DNA of 64,000 nt, from NCBI GenBank assembly GCA_963738305.1, contig CAVTVU010000001.1, positions 1,391,993-1,455,992 of the forward strand. The letters run 5' to 3'. Under the pieces are notes generated by a model, which was not told the origin of the DNA, ran no database searches, and was given only the letters and a program-made list of their open reading frames with translations. Source of the stretch: JBBRHQ01 sp963738305 (lineage in GTDB: Bacteria > Actinomycetota > Thermoleophilia > Solirubrobacterales > 70-9). Below, piece after piece: positions 20,426 to 28,449 of this stretch; positions within the stretch are counted from its first letter, which is position 1; every line of letters starts with the position of its first letter. Made by a program: the position numbers and the translations under genes.

Positions 20426-20668
20426 ATGACGGGGAACGGAATGCGCCGTCCGCCGCGGCCGCGGATCGAGATCGCCGCCGCGACCGCCAGCGAGGAGGAG
20501 AGCGCCGCGATCGCCGCCGCGATCCAGCGCTTCCTTGAGGAGACCGCGCCGGCGCCCCAGGCCTTCGAGCCGGTCAGCCCCTGGCAGCGTGCGGCCCTGA
20601 TCGAGGGGGTCAGCGCCAAGCAGGCGCCCGGAGGCAACCGATTTGATCGCTCGTGGCTGAAGGGATAG
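20426..20668 (+). CDS. Small protein, possibly acyl-CoA carboxylase epsilon-like
   Basis: The frame gives 80 residues: a basic lead (MRRPPRPRIEI), a helix rich in Ala and Glu (ATASEEESAAIAAAIQRFLE), a linker, and SPWQRAALIEGVSA. The pattern of a short strand, an Ala/Glu helix and a terminal SPW/SAW motif recalls acyl-CoA carboxylase epsilon subunits of actinobacteria. The carboxylase subunits lie several kilobases away, so this is tentative. A GTG at 20414 is an alternative start, but the -10-like box favours 20426. The dodecin-like gene follows after 35 bases. Confidence 0.45.
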   Translation: MTGNGMRRPPRPRIEIAAATASEEESAAIAAAIQRFLEETAPAPQAFEPVSPWQRAALIEGVSAKQAPGGNRFDRSWLKG

Positions 20669-20703
20669 AAAGGGAACCCCAGGAATCGACGCAAGGAGGA
20701 GAC

Positions 20704-20913
20704 GTGGCCGTAGTCAAGATCATCGAGCTGGTCGGCAGCTCCAAGACCTCGACCGACGATGCGGCGAAGCAGGCCCTCAGCCAGGCCTCCGGGTCGCTGC
20801 GAAACATCCGGGCGGTGGACATCGTCTCCACCGGCATCCGCGGCGAGAACCTCGACGAGTACCGGGCCCACGTGCGGGTCGCGTTCCTGATCGAAGGGTC
20901 CGACGTCGATTAG
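20704..20913 (+). CDS. Dodecin-like protein lacking the flavin-stacking tryptophan
   Basis: From a GTG with AAGGAGG five bases upstream, the 69-residue protein matches the dodecin fold: a first strand VVKIIELVGSS, one helix with TDDAAKQALSQAS, then RNIRAVDIVS and YRAHVRVAFLIE. Dodecins form hollow dodecamers that store flavins; in typical bacterial members a tryptophan after LRN-x-R stacks on the isoalloxazine ring. Here that position is Ala37, so flavin binding of the usual kind is doubtful. It could instead be a binding-deficient or alternative-ligand dodecin-like protein. A strong hairpin follows the stop. Confidence 0.75.
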   Translation: MAVVKIIELVGSSKTSTDDAAKQALSQASGSLRNIRAVDIVSTGIRGENLDEYRAHVRVAFLIEGSDVD

Positions 20914-20918
20914 CGGTT

Positions 20919-21017
20919 GGCCGGCGGGTCCTGTCACGGGATGGGACCCACCATCGCCTGTGCTCGGCTGAAGCGTGCTCGGCAATGGGTCCTCCCATCC
21001 CGTGCCACCCGCCGGTC
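20919..21017 (+). repeat. Large inverted repeat after dodecin, REP-like
   Basis: The arms at 20919-20950 and 20986-21017 pair over about 27 bases with small bulges, leaving a 35-base loop. The outer core is CCGGCGGGT with ACCCGCCGG. There is no T-run, so this is not a standard terminator, though it could protect the dodecin transcript end. A related element lies at 30860-30890: both contain CCGGCGGGTGGCAYGGGA and share the 15-mer CCGGCGGGTCCTGTC in opposite orientation. Confidence 0.65.
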
Positions 21018-21090
21018 AGCCACTCCTCGGTTCGGTAAAGCACCCACCCTCCGGCCCCTCCTCGATTCGGTGAAGTCCCCGGCGCCTGGG

Positions 21091-21096
21091 TAGCCT
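21091..21096 (+). promoter_or_regulatory. Putative -10 box TAGCCT of the rhodanese gene
   Basis: TAGCCT lies seven bases before the ATG at 21104, with no Shine-Dalgarno sequence in the gap. Confidence 0.45.
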
Positions 21097-21103
21097 TTCG
21101 CCG

Positions 21104-21508
21104 ATGAGCGAGGGTGAGCACGCCACAGTCGACGACATCCACCTCTCCCCGGACCGTGCTTCGGAGCTGATCGACGAGGGGGCGCAGCTGATCGACGTCC
21201 GCACCGAGCACGAGTGGGAGGCGGGGCGCCTGGCCGGGGCGACGCGGATCGAGATGAACGAGCTGGGTGAGCGGGCCGGGGAGTTGGACCGGGACCGCGC
21301 CGTCCTTTTCTACTGCCGCGGGGGGAACCGCTCGGCGTTGGCCACGCAGGCCTTTCGCGAGGCCGGCTTCGACGCCCACAACATCGAGGGCGGGCTCACA
21401 GCCTGGGCCGAGGCAGGGCTGCCGTTCGAGCCCGAGGATGGCTACGTGGCCGAGTCGGGAGAGGCGGCGGCGATCCTGGAAGCCCGTCGTAGAGGCGCGG
21501 GGAGCTAA
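21104..21508 (+). CDS. Single-domain rhodanese-like sulfurtransferase
   Basis: This intact 134-residue protein has one rhodanese domain: LIDEGAQLIDVRTEHEWEAG (23-42), a CH2A-like IEMNEL, and the active-site loop VLFYCRGGNRSALA with the catalytic cysteine in CRGGNRS. The fold ends with GLTAWAEAGLPFEP and is followed by a short acidic tail. Such proteins carry persulfide sulfur between donor and acceptor. It lies 99 bases upstream of sulfite reductase in the sulfate-assimilation block, so a role in handling newly reduced sulfur is likely, though the sir gene appears to have its own promoter. Confidence 0.85.
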   Translation: MSEGEHATVDDIHLSPDRASELIDEGAQLIDVRTEHEWEAGRLAGATRIEMNELGERAGELDRDRAVLFYCRGGNRSALATQAFREAGFDAHNIEGGLTAWAEAGLPFEPEDGYVAESGEAAAILEARRRGAGS

Positions 21509-21509
21509 T

Positions 21510-21538
21510 ACCCGAATCCCGGTCAGGTTTTGTACTAT
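21510..21538 (+). promoter_or_regulatory. Promoter and possible operator of the sulfite reductase operon
   Basis: TACTAT at 21533-21538 is a good -10 hexamer in an unusually AT-rich patch. Just upstream, ACCCGAATCCCGGT (about 21510-21524) is an imperfect dyad with ACC and GGT ends, the kind of site bound by Rrf2-type cysteine regulators. A start near 21545 would leave an untranslated leader of about 60 bases with GAAGGAG before the ATG at 21608. No regulator gene of that family is in the window, so the operator is a guess. Confidence 0.35.
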
Positions 21539-21607
21539 TCTTTTTGAAGCCGGGTCTCGTCCTGGCGATCCGAAACGACCCGAGGAATCGAAGGAGCGAC
21601 GCGCGCG

Positions 21608-23470
21608 ATGGAACCCGTCTCGACGCCCCCGAGACAGACCGAGCTGGACCAGGAGATCGGGAAGGAGCAGCGCGGCAAGGGCCGACCCGGCTCGCTGGAG
21701 AACCCCGAGTCCTACGAGAACGTGCCGGGGCAGGTGATCCCGATCATCGAGCGGGAGTTCGACGACTTCGACACCGAGGCCGAGAAGTTCCTCGACGGGC
21801 AGACCCCCGAGGACCAGTTCATCGGCTTCCGCCTCAAGCAGGGCGTCTATGGCCAGCGCCAGCCCGACGTGCAGATGATCCGGGTGAAGCTGCCGTTCGG
21901 CGGCGTCAGCCCGGAGCAGATGGAGGCCTTCGCCGACGTCGTGGAGCGCTATGCGCCGCTCGGAAAGGGCCACATCACAACCCGCCAGAACGTTCAGATC
22001 CACCACGTGCCCCTGCGCGACACCGAAAAGCTGATCCGCGAGATCTCCGAGGTCGGCCTCTCCTCCCGGGAGGGGTGCGGGAACACGGTGCGCAACGTGA
22101 CCGGCGATCCCTGGGCCGGGGTCGCGGCCGACGAGATCTTCGACCCGACCCCCTACGCCGGCGCCTACGCCCGCTACTTCGTCCGCCACCCCACCACGCA
22201 GCTGATGCCGCGCAAGATCAAGACCGCCTTCACCGGCTCCGACGCCGACCGGGCGATCACCGGCATTCACGACATCGCCTTCATCTCGCGGATCCGCGAC
22301 GGCGTCCGCGGCTTCGAGGTCCGGGTGGGCGGCGGCACGTCGATCATGCCGCGTGTCGCGCCGACACTGACCGAGTTCGCCACCGCTGACGACGGCGCTT
22401 ACTTGATGTGGGCGGAGGCGGCTCTGCGGATCTTCGATCGCCAGGAATGGCTGCGCGTCAACCGGGCCCGCGCCCGGATCAAGGTCCTGATCGACAAGAT
22501 CGGCATCGAGGAGTTCCGCCGCATGGTCGACGAGGAGCTGGAGGGGGACTGGGTCGCCGAGCGCGACTTCGACGTCGAGCGCCTTCGCTTCGACGACGAC
22601 GAGCAGGAGTCGGCGCCGCCGGCGCCGGCCTCGAGCGGCTCTCCCAACGGCGACTCCACGGAGTTCCGCGAGTTCTGCCGCCGCAACGTGCAGGCGCAGC
22701 GCCAGCAGGGCTTCTCCACGGTCGAGGTGAAGATCACCCGCGGCGACCTCACTCCCGAGCAGTTCCGCGGCCTGGCGGCGACGATGCGCGACTGCACCGG
22801 TGGCTACGCTCGCACCACCGTGCAGCAGAACCTGGTCCTGCGCTGGGTCCGCGACTCCTCGCTCTACGACGTCTGGCAGCGACTCGAGGGGCTGGGTCTC
22901 GCATCCCTCGGCCCTCGCGAGACGACCGACGTGGTCAGCTGCCCGGGGACCGACAGCTGCAAGCTGGGCATCACCAGCTCGATGGGCCTCAACAAGGCCG
23001 TCCAGGAGCGGCTCGAGCAGATGGACCTGCCCGAGGGACCGCTGCGCCGCATCCAGGTGAAGATGAGCGGCTGCCCCAACGGCTGCAGCCAGCACCACAT
23101 CTCCAACATCGGCTTCTACGGTGCCTCGCTGAAGCTGGGCGACCGCCAGATGCCCGCCTACATCCCCCACGTCGGCGGCAACTACGAGGGCGGCGAGGTG
23201 ATCTACGGTACCCGCCTCAAGTCCCGCCTCCCGGCAAAGAGGGTCCCCGAGGCGGTCGAGCGCTGGATCCGCATGTTCGAGGCCGAGCGGGCCGAGGGCG
23301 AGGAGTTCAACGCCTACGCCGAGCGGGTCGGCGGCAAGCGCTTCGAGGAGGAGGTGGCCGAGCTGGCGATGCCGGCTGAGTTCAGCCTCGAGACGATGCA
23401 GGAGTTCATCGACTGGAGCCGCTCCGACCCCTACAAGGTCGAGCGCGGCGAGGGGGAGTGCGCGATCTAG
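21608..23470 (+). CDS. sir: Ferredoxin-type sulfite (or nitrite) reductase, siroheme and 4Fe-4S
   Basis: This intact 620-residue protein has two ferrite-like and two siroheme-binding halves: GHITTRQNVQIHHVPL (121-136) with SREGCGNTVRNVTGDP (153-168), and later GYARTTVQQNLVLRWV. The 4Fe-4S/siroheme cysteines are Cys445, Cys451, Cys489 and Cys493 (CPGTDSC and GCPNGC). It reduces sulfite to sulfide with six electrons from ferredoxin. The family also contains assimilatory nitrite reductases. The immediate downstream overlap with APS reductase and the nearby ATP sulfurylase make sulfite the likely substrate. A clear Shine-Dalgarno sequence precedes the ATG. Confidence 0.88.
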   Translation: MEPVSTPPRQTELDQEIGKEQRGKGRPGSLENPESYENVPGQVIPIIEREFDDFDTEAEKFLDGQTPEDQFIGFRLKQGVYGQRQPDVQMIRVKLPFGGVSPEQMEAFADVVERYAPLGKGHITTRQNVQIHHVPLRDTEKLIREISEVGLSSREGCGNTVRNVTGDPWAGVAADEIFDPTPYAGAYARYFVRHPTTQLMPRKIKTAFTGSDADRAITGIHDIAFISRIRDGVRGFEVRVGGGTSIMPRVAPTLTEFATADDGAYLMWAEAALRIFDRQEWLRVNRARARIKVLIDKIGIEEFRRMVDEELEGDWVAERDFDVERLRFDDDEQESAPPAPASSGSPNGDSTEFREFCRRNVQAQRQQGFSTVEVKITRGDLTPEQFRGLAATMRDCTGGYARTTVQQNLVLRWVRDSSLYDVWQRLEGLGLASLGPRETTDVVSCPGTDSCKLGITSSMGLNKAVQERLEQMDLPEGPLRRIQVKMSGCPNGCSQHHISNIGFYGASLKLGDRQMPAYIPHVGGNYEGGEVIYGTRLKSRLPAKRVPEAVERWIRMFEAERAEGEEFNAYAERVGGKRFEEEVAELAMPAEFSLETMQEFIDWSRSDPYKVERGEGECAI

Positions 23471-24159
23471 TGAATCCCGCGACTCTTGCCATCGATCCCG
23501 AGGTGGTCGCCGACGACCTCGAGCATCGCAGCGCCTCCGAGACGCTGGAGTGGATGTTCGAGCAGTTCGGGTCCGACCACCTGATCGCCTGCTCGTTTCA
23601 GAAGACCAGCTCGGTGACGCTCCACCTCGCCACCCGGATCAATCCCGACGCGCGCTTCTTCTACCTCGACACAGACGTCCTCTTCCCCGAGACCTACGAG
23701 ACTCGCGACCGGCTGGCCGAGCACTTCGACGTCTCCTTCGAGCGCTTCCAGGACCTGAGCATCGACGAGCAGGCCCGGCTGCACGGCGACGAGCTGTGGA
23801 AGCGCGACCCCGACGCCTGCTGCGGCCTGCGCAAGGTGGAGCCGATGCGGCGCGCCCTCGGTTCCGTAGACTGCTGGGTCTCCGGCATCCGCCGTGAGGA
23901 CTCGAGCACCCGTGCCAGCGCCCCCAAGTTCGCCTGGGACAAGCGCTTCGACCTGTGGAAGCTGAACCCGCTAGCCGACTGGTCGGAGCGAGACGTCTGG
24001 AACTACATCCGTGAGCACAGCATCCCGTACAACCCCCTGCACGATCGGGGCTACCCCTCGATCGGGTGCACCCACTGCACCCAGCCGGTCGGCCCCGGCG
24101 GCGGTCCGCGCGACGGACGCTGGGTCGGCACGGCCAAGCAGGAGTGCGGGATCAACTAG
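23470..24159 (+). CDS. cysH: Assimilatory adenylylsulfate (APS) reductase, CysH family
   Basis: The GTG at 23470 overlaps the stop of sulfite reductase (TAGTG), giving 229 residues; an upstream GTG at 23458 is possible but deeper in the previous gene. Motifs are LIACSFQKTSSV (PAPS-reductase P-loop-like), FFYLDTDVLFPETYE, WVSGIRREDSSTR and the terminal KQECGIN with catalytic Cys226. Cys117-Cys118 (CCGLRK) and Cys200/Cys203 (CTHC) are the 4Fe-4S ligands that mark APS reductases rather than PAPS reductases of the E. coli type. It makes sulfite and AMP from APS, feeding Sir upstream. Confidence 0.88.
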   Translation: MNPATLAIDPEVVADDLEHRSASETLEWMFEQFGSDHLIACSFQKTSSVTLHLATRINPDARFFYLDTDVLFPETYETRDRLAEHFDVSFERFQDLSIDEQARLHGDELWKRDPDACCGLRKVEPMRRALGSVDCWVSGIRREDSSTRASAPKFAWDKRFDLWKLNPLADWSERDVWNYIREHSIPYNPLHDRGYPSIGCTHCTQPVGPGGGPRDGRWVGTAKQECGIN

Positions 24160-24263
24160 CCGGCGCGTATTAGCGGGTGAAGCGGCACGAATCGGGCCGA
24201 GCGGCTAACGTCCGCCGGCTCTTTTGAAGCTTCCCTGTCAACAATCAGCCCATTAGCGAGACG

Positions 24264-25328
24264 ATGACTGAGCTTTCACACACCCTTTCCGAGCGCCACG
24301 CCGCCGACTTCGAGATGATCGCCAACGGCGGCTTCGCCCCCTTGACCGGATTTCAGGGCTCCGATGACTGGAACCGGGTCTGCGCCGAGATGCGCACCGC
24401 CGCCGGCGATTACTGGCCGATCCCGATCACCTTGGCCACTGACTTGGAGTGCGCGGTAGGCGACGTCGTCGAGCTGGCCAGCGACGACGGCAAGCCGCTG
24501 GGGCGCCTCACGGTGGAGGAGGTCTTCGAGCGCGACGGTCGCCGCGAAGCCGAGCAGGTCTACGGCACCAACGACGACGCCCACCCCGGCGTGGCGGCGA
24601 TCTACGAAGAGGGCGACCGCTGCGTCGCCGGGCCGATCGAGGTAGACGCGCTGCCCGACCACGAGGAAGCGTTCCGGCGCCGCTACCTCGCTCCCGAGGA
24701 GGCGCGCAAGGCCTTCGAGGAGCGCGGCTGGAAGCGGATCGTCGCCTTCCAGACGCGCAACCCGATCCATCGCGCCCACGAGTACCTGACCAAGGCCGCC
24801 CTGGAGACCTGTGACGGCCTCTTCATCCACCCGCTGATCGGCAAGACCAAGGCCGGCGACATCCCCGCCGACGTGCGGATGCGCTGCTACGAGGTGCTGA
24901 TGGAGAACTACTACCCGCAGGACAGGGTGATCCTCGGGGTCAACCCCTCGAAGATGCACTACGCCGGCCCGCGCGAGGCGATCCTGCACGCGATCGTCCG
25001 CCGGAACTACGGCTGCACCCACTTCATCGTCGGCCGCGACCACGCCGGTGTCGGCGACTACTACGGGACCTACGATGCGCAGAAGATCTTCGACGACCTC
25101 GACATCGCCGAGCTCGGGATCGAGCCGCTGATGTTCGAGCACACCTTCTGGTGCAACGAGTGCGAGGGCATGGCCTCCGGCAAGACATGCCCTCACGACT
25201 CCGAGGCGCACCTGTTCCTCTCCGGGACGAAGGTCCGGGAGATGCTCGGCAAGGGCGAGAAGCCGCCCCACGAGTTCTCCCGCGACGAGGTCGCCGAGAT
25301 CCTGATCGACGCCTACAAGGAGGATTAG
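24264..25328 (+). CDS. sat: ATP sulfurylase (sulfate adenylyltransferase)
   Basis: This intact 354-residue protein makes APS from sulfate and ATP. The ATP site QTRNPIHRAHEYL starts at Gln163. It is followed by HPLIGKTKAGDIPADVRM, GVNPSKMHYAGPREAILHA, VGRDHAGVGDYYG and LSGTKVREML, the complete set for the homo-oligomeric Sat type. A CNEC...C pattern (residues about 297-311) may bind zinc. It is somewhat shorter at the N terminus than usual (it begins almost at LSERHAADFEMIANGGF), so an upstream start is possible, although none is clear. The 104-base gap before it suggests a separate promoter; cysC follows after six bases. Confidence 0.9.
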   Translation: MTELSHTLSERHAADFEMIANGGFAPLTGFQGSDDWNRVCAEMRTAAGDYWPIPITLATDLECAVGDVVELASDDGKPLGRLTVEEVFERDGRREAEQVYGTNDDAHPGVAAIYEEGDRCVAGPIEVDALPDHEEAFRRRYLAPEEARKAFEERGWKRIVAFQTRNPIHRAHEYLTKAALETCDGLFIHPLIGKTKAGDIPADVRMRCYEVLMENYYPQDRVILGVNPSKMHYAGPREAILHAIVRRNYGCTHFIVGRDHAGVGDYYGTYDAQKIFDDLDIAELGIEPLMFEHTFWCNECEGMASGKTCPHDSEAHLFLSGTKVREMLGKGEKPPHEFSRDEVAEILIDAYKED

Positions 25329-25334
25329 CGGACG

Positions 25335-25898
25335 ATGTCTGACGAGCACGGCTTCTGCCTGTGGTTCACCGGCCTCTCGGGAGCCGGCAAGACGACGATC
25401 TCCAAGCTCGTCGAGCACGAGCTGCGGGACCGCGGTTCAAGGGTGGAGATCCTCGACGGCGACGTCGTCCGCGAGAACCTCTCCAAGGGCCTCGGCTTCT
25501 CCAAGGAGGATCGCGATACCAACATCCGCCGCATCGCCTTCGTCGCCGACCTGCTTTCCCGCAACGGCGTGCCGGTGATGACCGCGGCGATCTCGCCCTA
25601 CGAGGCGATACGCGGCGAGGCGCGGGAGATGATGGGAACGCGCTTCATCGAGATCTACGTCAAGGCGTCGGTTGACACCTGTGCAGAACGCGACGTCAAG
25701 GGCCTCTACAAGAAGGCCTTCGCCGGCGAGATCAAGGAGTTCACCGGCGTCTCGGACCCCTACGAAGCGCCGAAGGGGCCCGAGCTCACGCTCGAGACCG
25801 AGAGCGAGGAGCCGCACGAATCGGCAGCGCAGGTGATCTCTTACCTGGAGGAGCGCGATCTGATCCCGCCCCGCAAGGAGGCTGGCGCGGCCGTCTAG
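25335..25898 (+). CDS. cysC: Adenylylsulfate (APS) kinase
   Basis: This intact 187-residue kinase has the P-loop GLSGAGKTT at residues 13-21, the APS-binding LDGDVVRENLSKGLGFSKEDRD beginning near residue 38, and the lid region DVKGLYKKAFAGEIKEFTG. It phosphorylates APS to PAPS. Because the reductase next door appears to use APS directly, PAPS here is more likely destined for sulfotransferases than for assimilation; no sulfotransferase is in the window. Coupling to sat is strong (six-base gap). Confidence 0.9.
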   Translation: MSDEHGFCLWFTGLSGAGKTTISKLVEHELRDRGSRVEILDGDVVRENLSKGLGFSKEDRDTNIRRIAFVADLLSRNGVPVMTAAISPYEAIRGEAREMMGTRFIEIYVKASVDTCAERDVKGLYKKAFAGEIKEFTGVSDPYEAPKGPELTLETESEEPHESAAQVISYLEERDLIPPRKEAGAAV

Positions 25899-25928
25899 GG
25901 TCGCGGACCCGGCATCCCACGGTCGCTG

Positions 25929-27803
25929 ATGGGCGAGGAAGCGCCAAGACGCCCAGAATCGGGGCACGGCTGGCGGGTCGGCAGGTTCACGCTCCAGCCG
26001 TGGATGGCCGTGCTCGGCCTGATCCTGGTCGTCTCCCTGATCCTGCGGCTCTGGGGGGCGAAGTGGGGGCTGCCGTTCGCCTACCTGACCGACGAGGAGA
26101 GGGTCTACGTCAAGGGGGCGGCCCGGATGGCCTTCGAGGGCGGGATCGACCCTCACTACTTCCAGAACCCGCCCCTCTACACCTACATGCTGCGGGCGGT
26201 CTTCGCCGTCCTGCACCCGGGCAGCGAGCCGGCCACGATCCTCAACCAGCTCCCGGCGCGCGGTGACCTCTTCCTGATCGGGCGGGTAATCAGCGCCCTG
26301 CTGGGGACGCTCGCCGTCTGGTTCACCTACCTCGCTGCGCATCGCTTCTTCGCCGAGCGCAAGGTCGCGTTGCTCGCGGCGGCGCTGATGGGGGTCAACT
26401 TCCAGGCGGTGTTCTATGCCCACGCGGCGCTCAACAACGTGCCGGCGATGGCCTTCGCAGCGCTCTCCCTGGTCGGCACCGCCGGGATCCTGACCAAGGG
26501 CCGCAAGCGGGACTACGTGCTGGCCGGGATCGGCGCCGGCCTGGCGACCGTGACCAAGTACACGGACGGCATCGTCTTCATACCGCTGCTCACCGCGACC
26601 CTGCTCGCCGCCGGCGACTCCCGGCAACGCCTGCGATACGCGGCCATGGCGGTCGGCCTGGGGGCGCTGACGTTCGTCGTCTTCAACCCGTACGCGGTCA
26701 TCCACTTCTCCGAGTTCCACGCCGACCTGGCGCTCCAGGGCAAGGTCGCCGCCCGCGACAAGATCGGCGGCGGGGACCCGAACGGGTTCCGCTACTACCT
26801 CTCCACCTTCGGCTGGGGATTCGGCTATCTCGCCTCGTTCGCCGCCGTGGCGGGCGCCGTCTGGCTCTGGTTCCGCGACCGGCGCCTCTTCTGGGTGCTC
26901 GTCCCCGTCCTGCCCGTGTTCTTCATCTACATGTCCCTGCGGGCGCGCCACTTCGGCCGCTGGATGCTGCCCACCTACCCGATCCTCTGCATGACCGCCT
27001 CCTACGCCGTCTGGCGCCTGGTCGAGCTGGTGCCGAAGGAGCCGCGGCGCTGGCTTCCGAAGACGGCGGCGACCGCGGCAGTCGTCCTGCTCCTCGCCCA
27101 GGGGGCTGTCTTCGTCGTCCACAACGACAACGTCCTCGCCCACAAGCACACCTACAACGTCGTGCGGTCCTGGTTGGTCCGCAACCTGCCCGCCAACACG
27201 AAGCTGGTGGTCGAGCCGCTGCGCAACTATGTCTGGCCGAGGCCCTGGCCGAACTCGGTCGATCAGCTATTCCAGGTCCCCACTGATTTCCGCGAGAACG
27301 AGTACGCCCGCTACCTCGACCCCGACCTGCTGGACATCTACCGCAAGCGCGGCTACTGCTGGGTCGTCGCCAGCTCGCAGTTCTGGGGCCCGTACCTCGA
27401 CGACGCCGACCAGGCGCCGAGCGCGGCTGCCTACTACCGCGCGCTGGAGCGACAGGGCACCCCGGTCTTCAAGGCAAGTCCCTGGGGCGCCCCCCACGCT
27501 CCGGGCAAACCCGGCGATGACGATGTCGGCTACAACCCCGACCTCAGCTTCAACTTCTACGCGCTGCCCTACCGGCGACCGGGGCCGATGGTCGTCGTCT
27601 ACCGGCTGCACGGGGGCAAGTGCGGGCCGAAGCCCGCCCCGGGGAGCGAAGGGGCTGCCGGCGGGCGGAGGCATTCGCGGCACCCCGAGCCCCGACCGCA
27701 CCCTCAAACCCAACGGCTGAGGGCCTGGGTCAGCGCAGCGGGGTCGAGCCGGGCGCCCGCAGCCCGTCGAGGACGATCGAGACGTAGCGCTCCGGCTCGT
27801 TGA
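25929..27803 (+). CDS. GT39-type membrane glycosyltransferase (mannosyltransferase-like)
   Basis: The open frame gives 624 residues. After a first helix near 28-45, LTDEERVYVKGAARMAF carries the acidic catalytic loop and FQNPPLYTYML matches the second GT39 motif. About ten membrane helices follow up to residue 385, then a periplasmic domain. It would move a sugar from a polyprenyl-phosphate carrier to a protein or glycan outside the cell. The last 27 codons are arginine-rich and run over the tail of the tetR gene. A one-base shift near 27650 would instead give PSPDRTLKPNG and stop at 27720, which looks more natural. It starts 30 bases after cysC and may be co-transcribed. Confidence 0.7.
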   Translation: MGEEAPRRPESGHGWRVGRFTLQPWMAVLGLILVVSLILRLWGAKWGLPFAYLTDEERVYVKGAARMAFEGGIDPHYFQNPPLYTYMLRAVFAVLHPGSEPATILNQLPARGDLFLIGRVISALLGTLAVWFTYLAAHRFFAERKVALLAAALMGVNFQAVFYAHAALNNVPAMAFAALSLVGTAGILTKGRKRDYVLAGIGAGLATVTKYTDGIVFIPLLTATLLAAGDSRQRLRYAAMAVGLGALTFVVFNPYAVIHFSEFHADLALQGKVAARDKIGGGDPNGFRYYLSTFGWGFGYLASFAAVAGAVWLWFRDRRLFWVLVPVLPVFFIYMSLRARHFGRWMLPTYPILCMTASYAVWRLVELVPKEPRRWLPKTAATAAVVLLLAQGAVFVVHNDNVLAHKHTYNVVRSWLVRNLPANTKLVVEPLRNYVWPRPWPNSVDQLFQVPTDFRENEYARYLDPDLLDIYRKRGYCWVVASSQFWGPYLDDADQAPSAAAYYRALERQGTPVFKASPWGAPHAPGKPGDDDVGYNPDLSFNFYALPYRRPGPMVVVYRLHGGKCGPKPAPGSEGAAGGRRHSRHPEPRPHPQTQRLRAWVSAAGSSRAPAARRGRSRRSAPAR

Positions 27804-28321
27804 AGGGGTTGCGGTAGGTGCCCGCCAGCGCGCACATCAGCATCGGCACGTCCTCGGGGCGCGCGTCCTCGCGGATCACGCCCGCCGCCTGTGCCCGGCC
27901 CAGCACCTCGGTGACGAGCCCCAGCATGTCGACGCCCTCGGCGGCTCGGCGCATCGTCTCGGGCCGCGAGGTGAGGACCTCCGAGAGGGCGCGGTCTTCG
28001 CTTTGAATCTGCGCCGAGGCGCGGACGAAGTCGTCGAACGCCTGACCGGGGTCCTCCCGCTCGAGCGCCTCGCGGGCGAGCTCGGCGAGGCGCTCGAAGC
28101 GATCGGCGGCCAGGGCCTCGACCAGGTCGTCCTTGTTGGGGAAGTGGCGGTAGACGGTGCCCGACCCCCAGCTTGGCGCACCGGGCGATCTCGTCCATCC
28201 CGGCCTCGAGGCCGTCGCGCGCCATGCACTTGCGTGCCGCAGCGAGCACCCGCCCGTGATTGCGGCGAGCGTCGGCGCGCATGGCCCGATCGGGGGTGGT
28301 CTCGATGGTCTTGGTCGTCAT
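27730..28321 (-). CDS. TetR-family transcriptional regulator (one frameshift)
   Basis: From ATG 28321 the protein reads MTTKTIETTPDRAMRADARR, then NHGRVLAAARKCMARDGLEA and MDEIARCAKLGVG, the first part of a TetR helix-turn-helix. After a frame break near 28170 it continues as GTVYRHFPNKDDL, the recognition helix region, and a ligand-binding domain ending with PFNEPERYVSIVLDGL. It is divergent from the MFS exporter at 28450, and several inverted repeats fill the space between. The usual arrangement is repression of the exporter and itself until a ligand binds. Confidence 0.8.
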
Positions 28322-28336
28322 GTGAGTGGGGTCACA
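28321..28336. promoter_or_regulatory. CRP-type palindrome TGTGA-N6-TCACA
   Basis: TGTGAGTGGGGTCACA is a perfect match to the TGTGA-N6-TCACA consensus of CRP/Cmr-family regulators, including mycobacterial Crp. It starts at the first base of the tetR start codon and extends upstream of it, so a bound protein would block or modulate tetR expression. No CRP gene is in the window. Confidence 0.45.
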
Positions 28337-28350
28337 CAGCTCGCGGTAAG

Positions 28351-28403
28351 CGGAACCATAGTTCCGGTTTCTGCTATAAAACCGAATTGTAACCGGAATT
28401 CCG
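28351..28403. promoter_or_regulatory. Operator cluster between tetR and the MFS gene
   Basis: Three inverted repeats lie here: CGGAAC-N4-GTTCCG (28351-28366), CGGTTT-N8-AAACCG (28365-28384) and CGGAATTCCG (28394-28403). The half sites CGGAA and CGGTT are similar, which suggests one regulator binding several sites, most simply the TetR protein. The region is AT-rich compared with its surroundings and probably holds both promoters. Confidence 0.5.
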
Positions 28404-28449
28404 CTTCCGATTGTGGAAGCTCCGAAGCGGCCCCGAAAGGAGATGTCAG

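Noticed and set aside
21509..21607. A SAM or cobalamin riboswitch upstream of sulfite reductase
   Set aside because: The leader is only about 60 bases and shows no conserved riboswitch core; a protein operator is more likely.
20777..23170. A very long open frame (about 800 codons) on the minus strand opposite sulfite reductase
   Set aside because: The translation is rich in Arg, Asp, Val and Leu without motifs, as expected opposite a high-GC gene with G/C-rich third positions; the plus strand holds the clear sir motifs.
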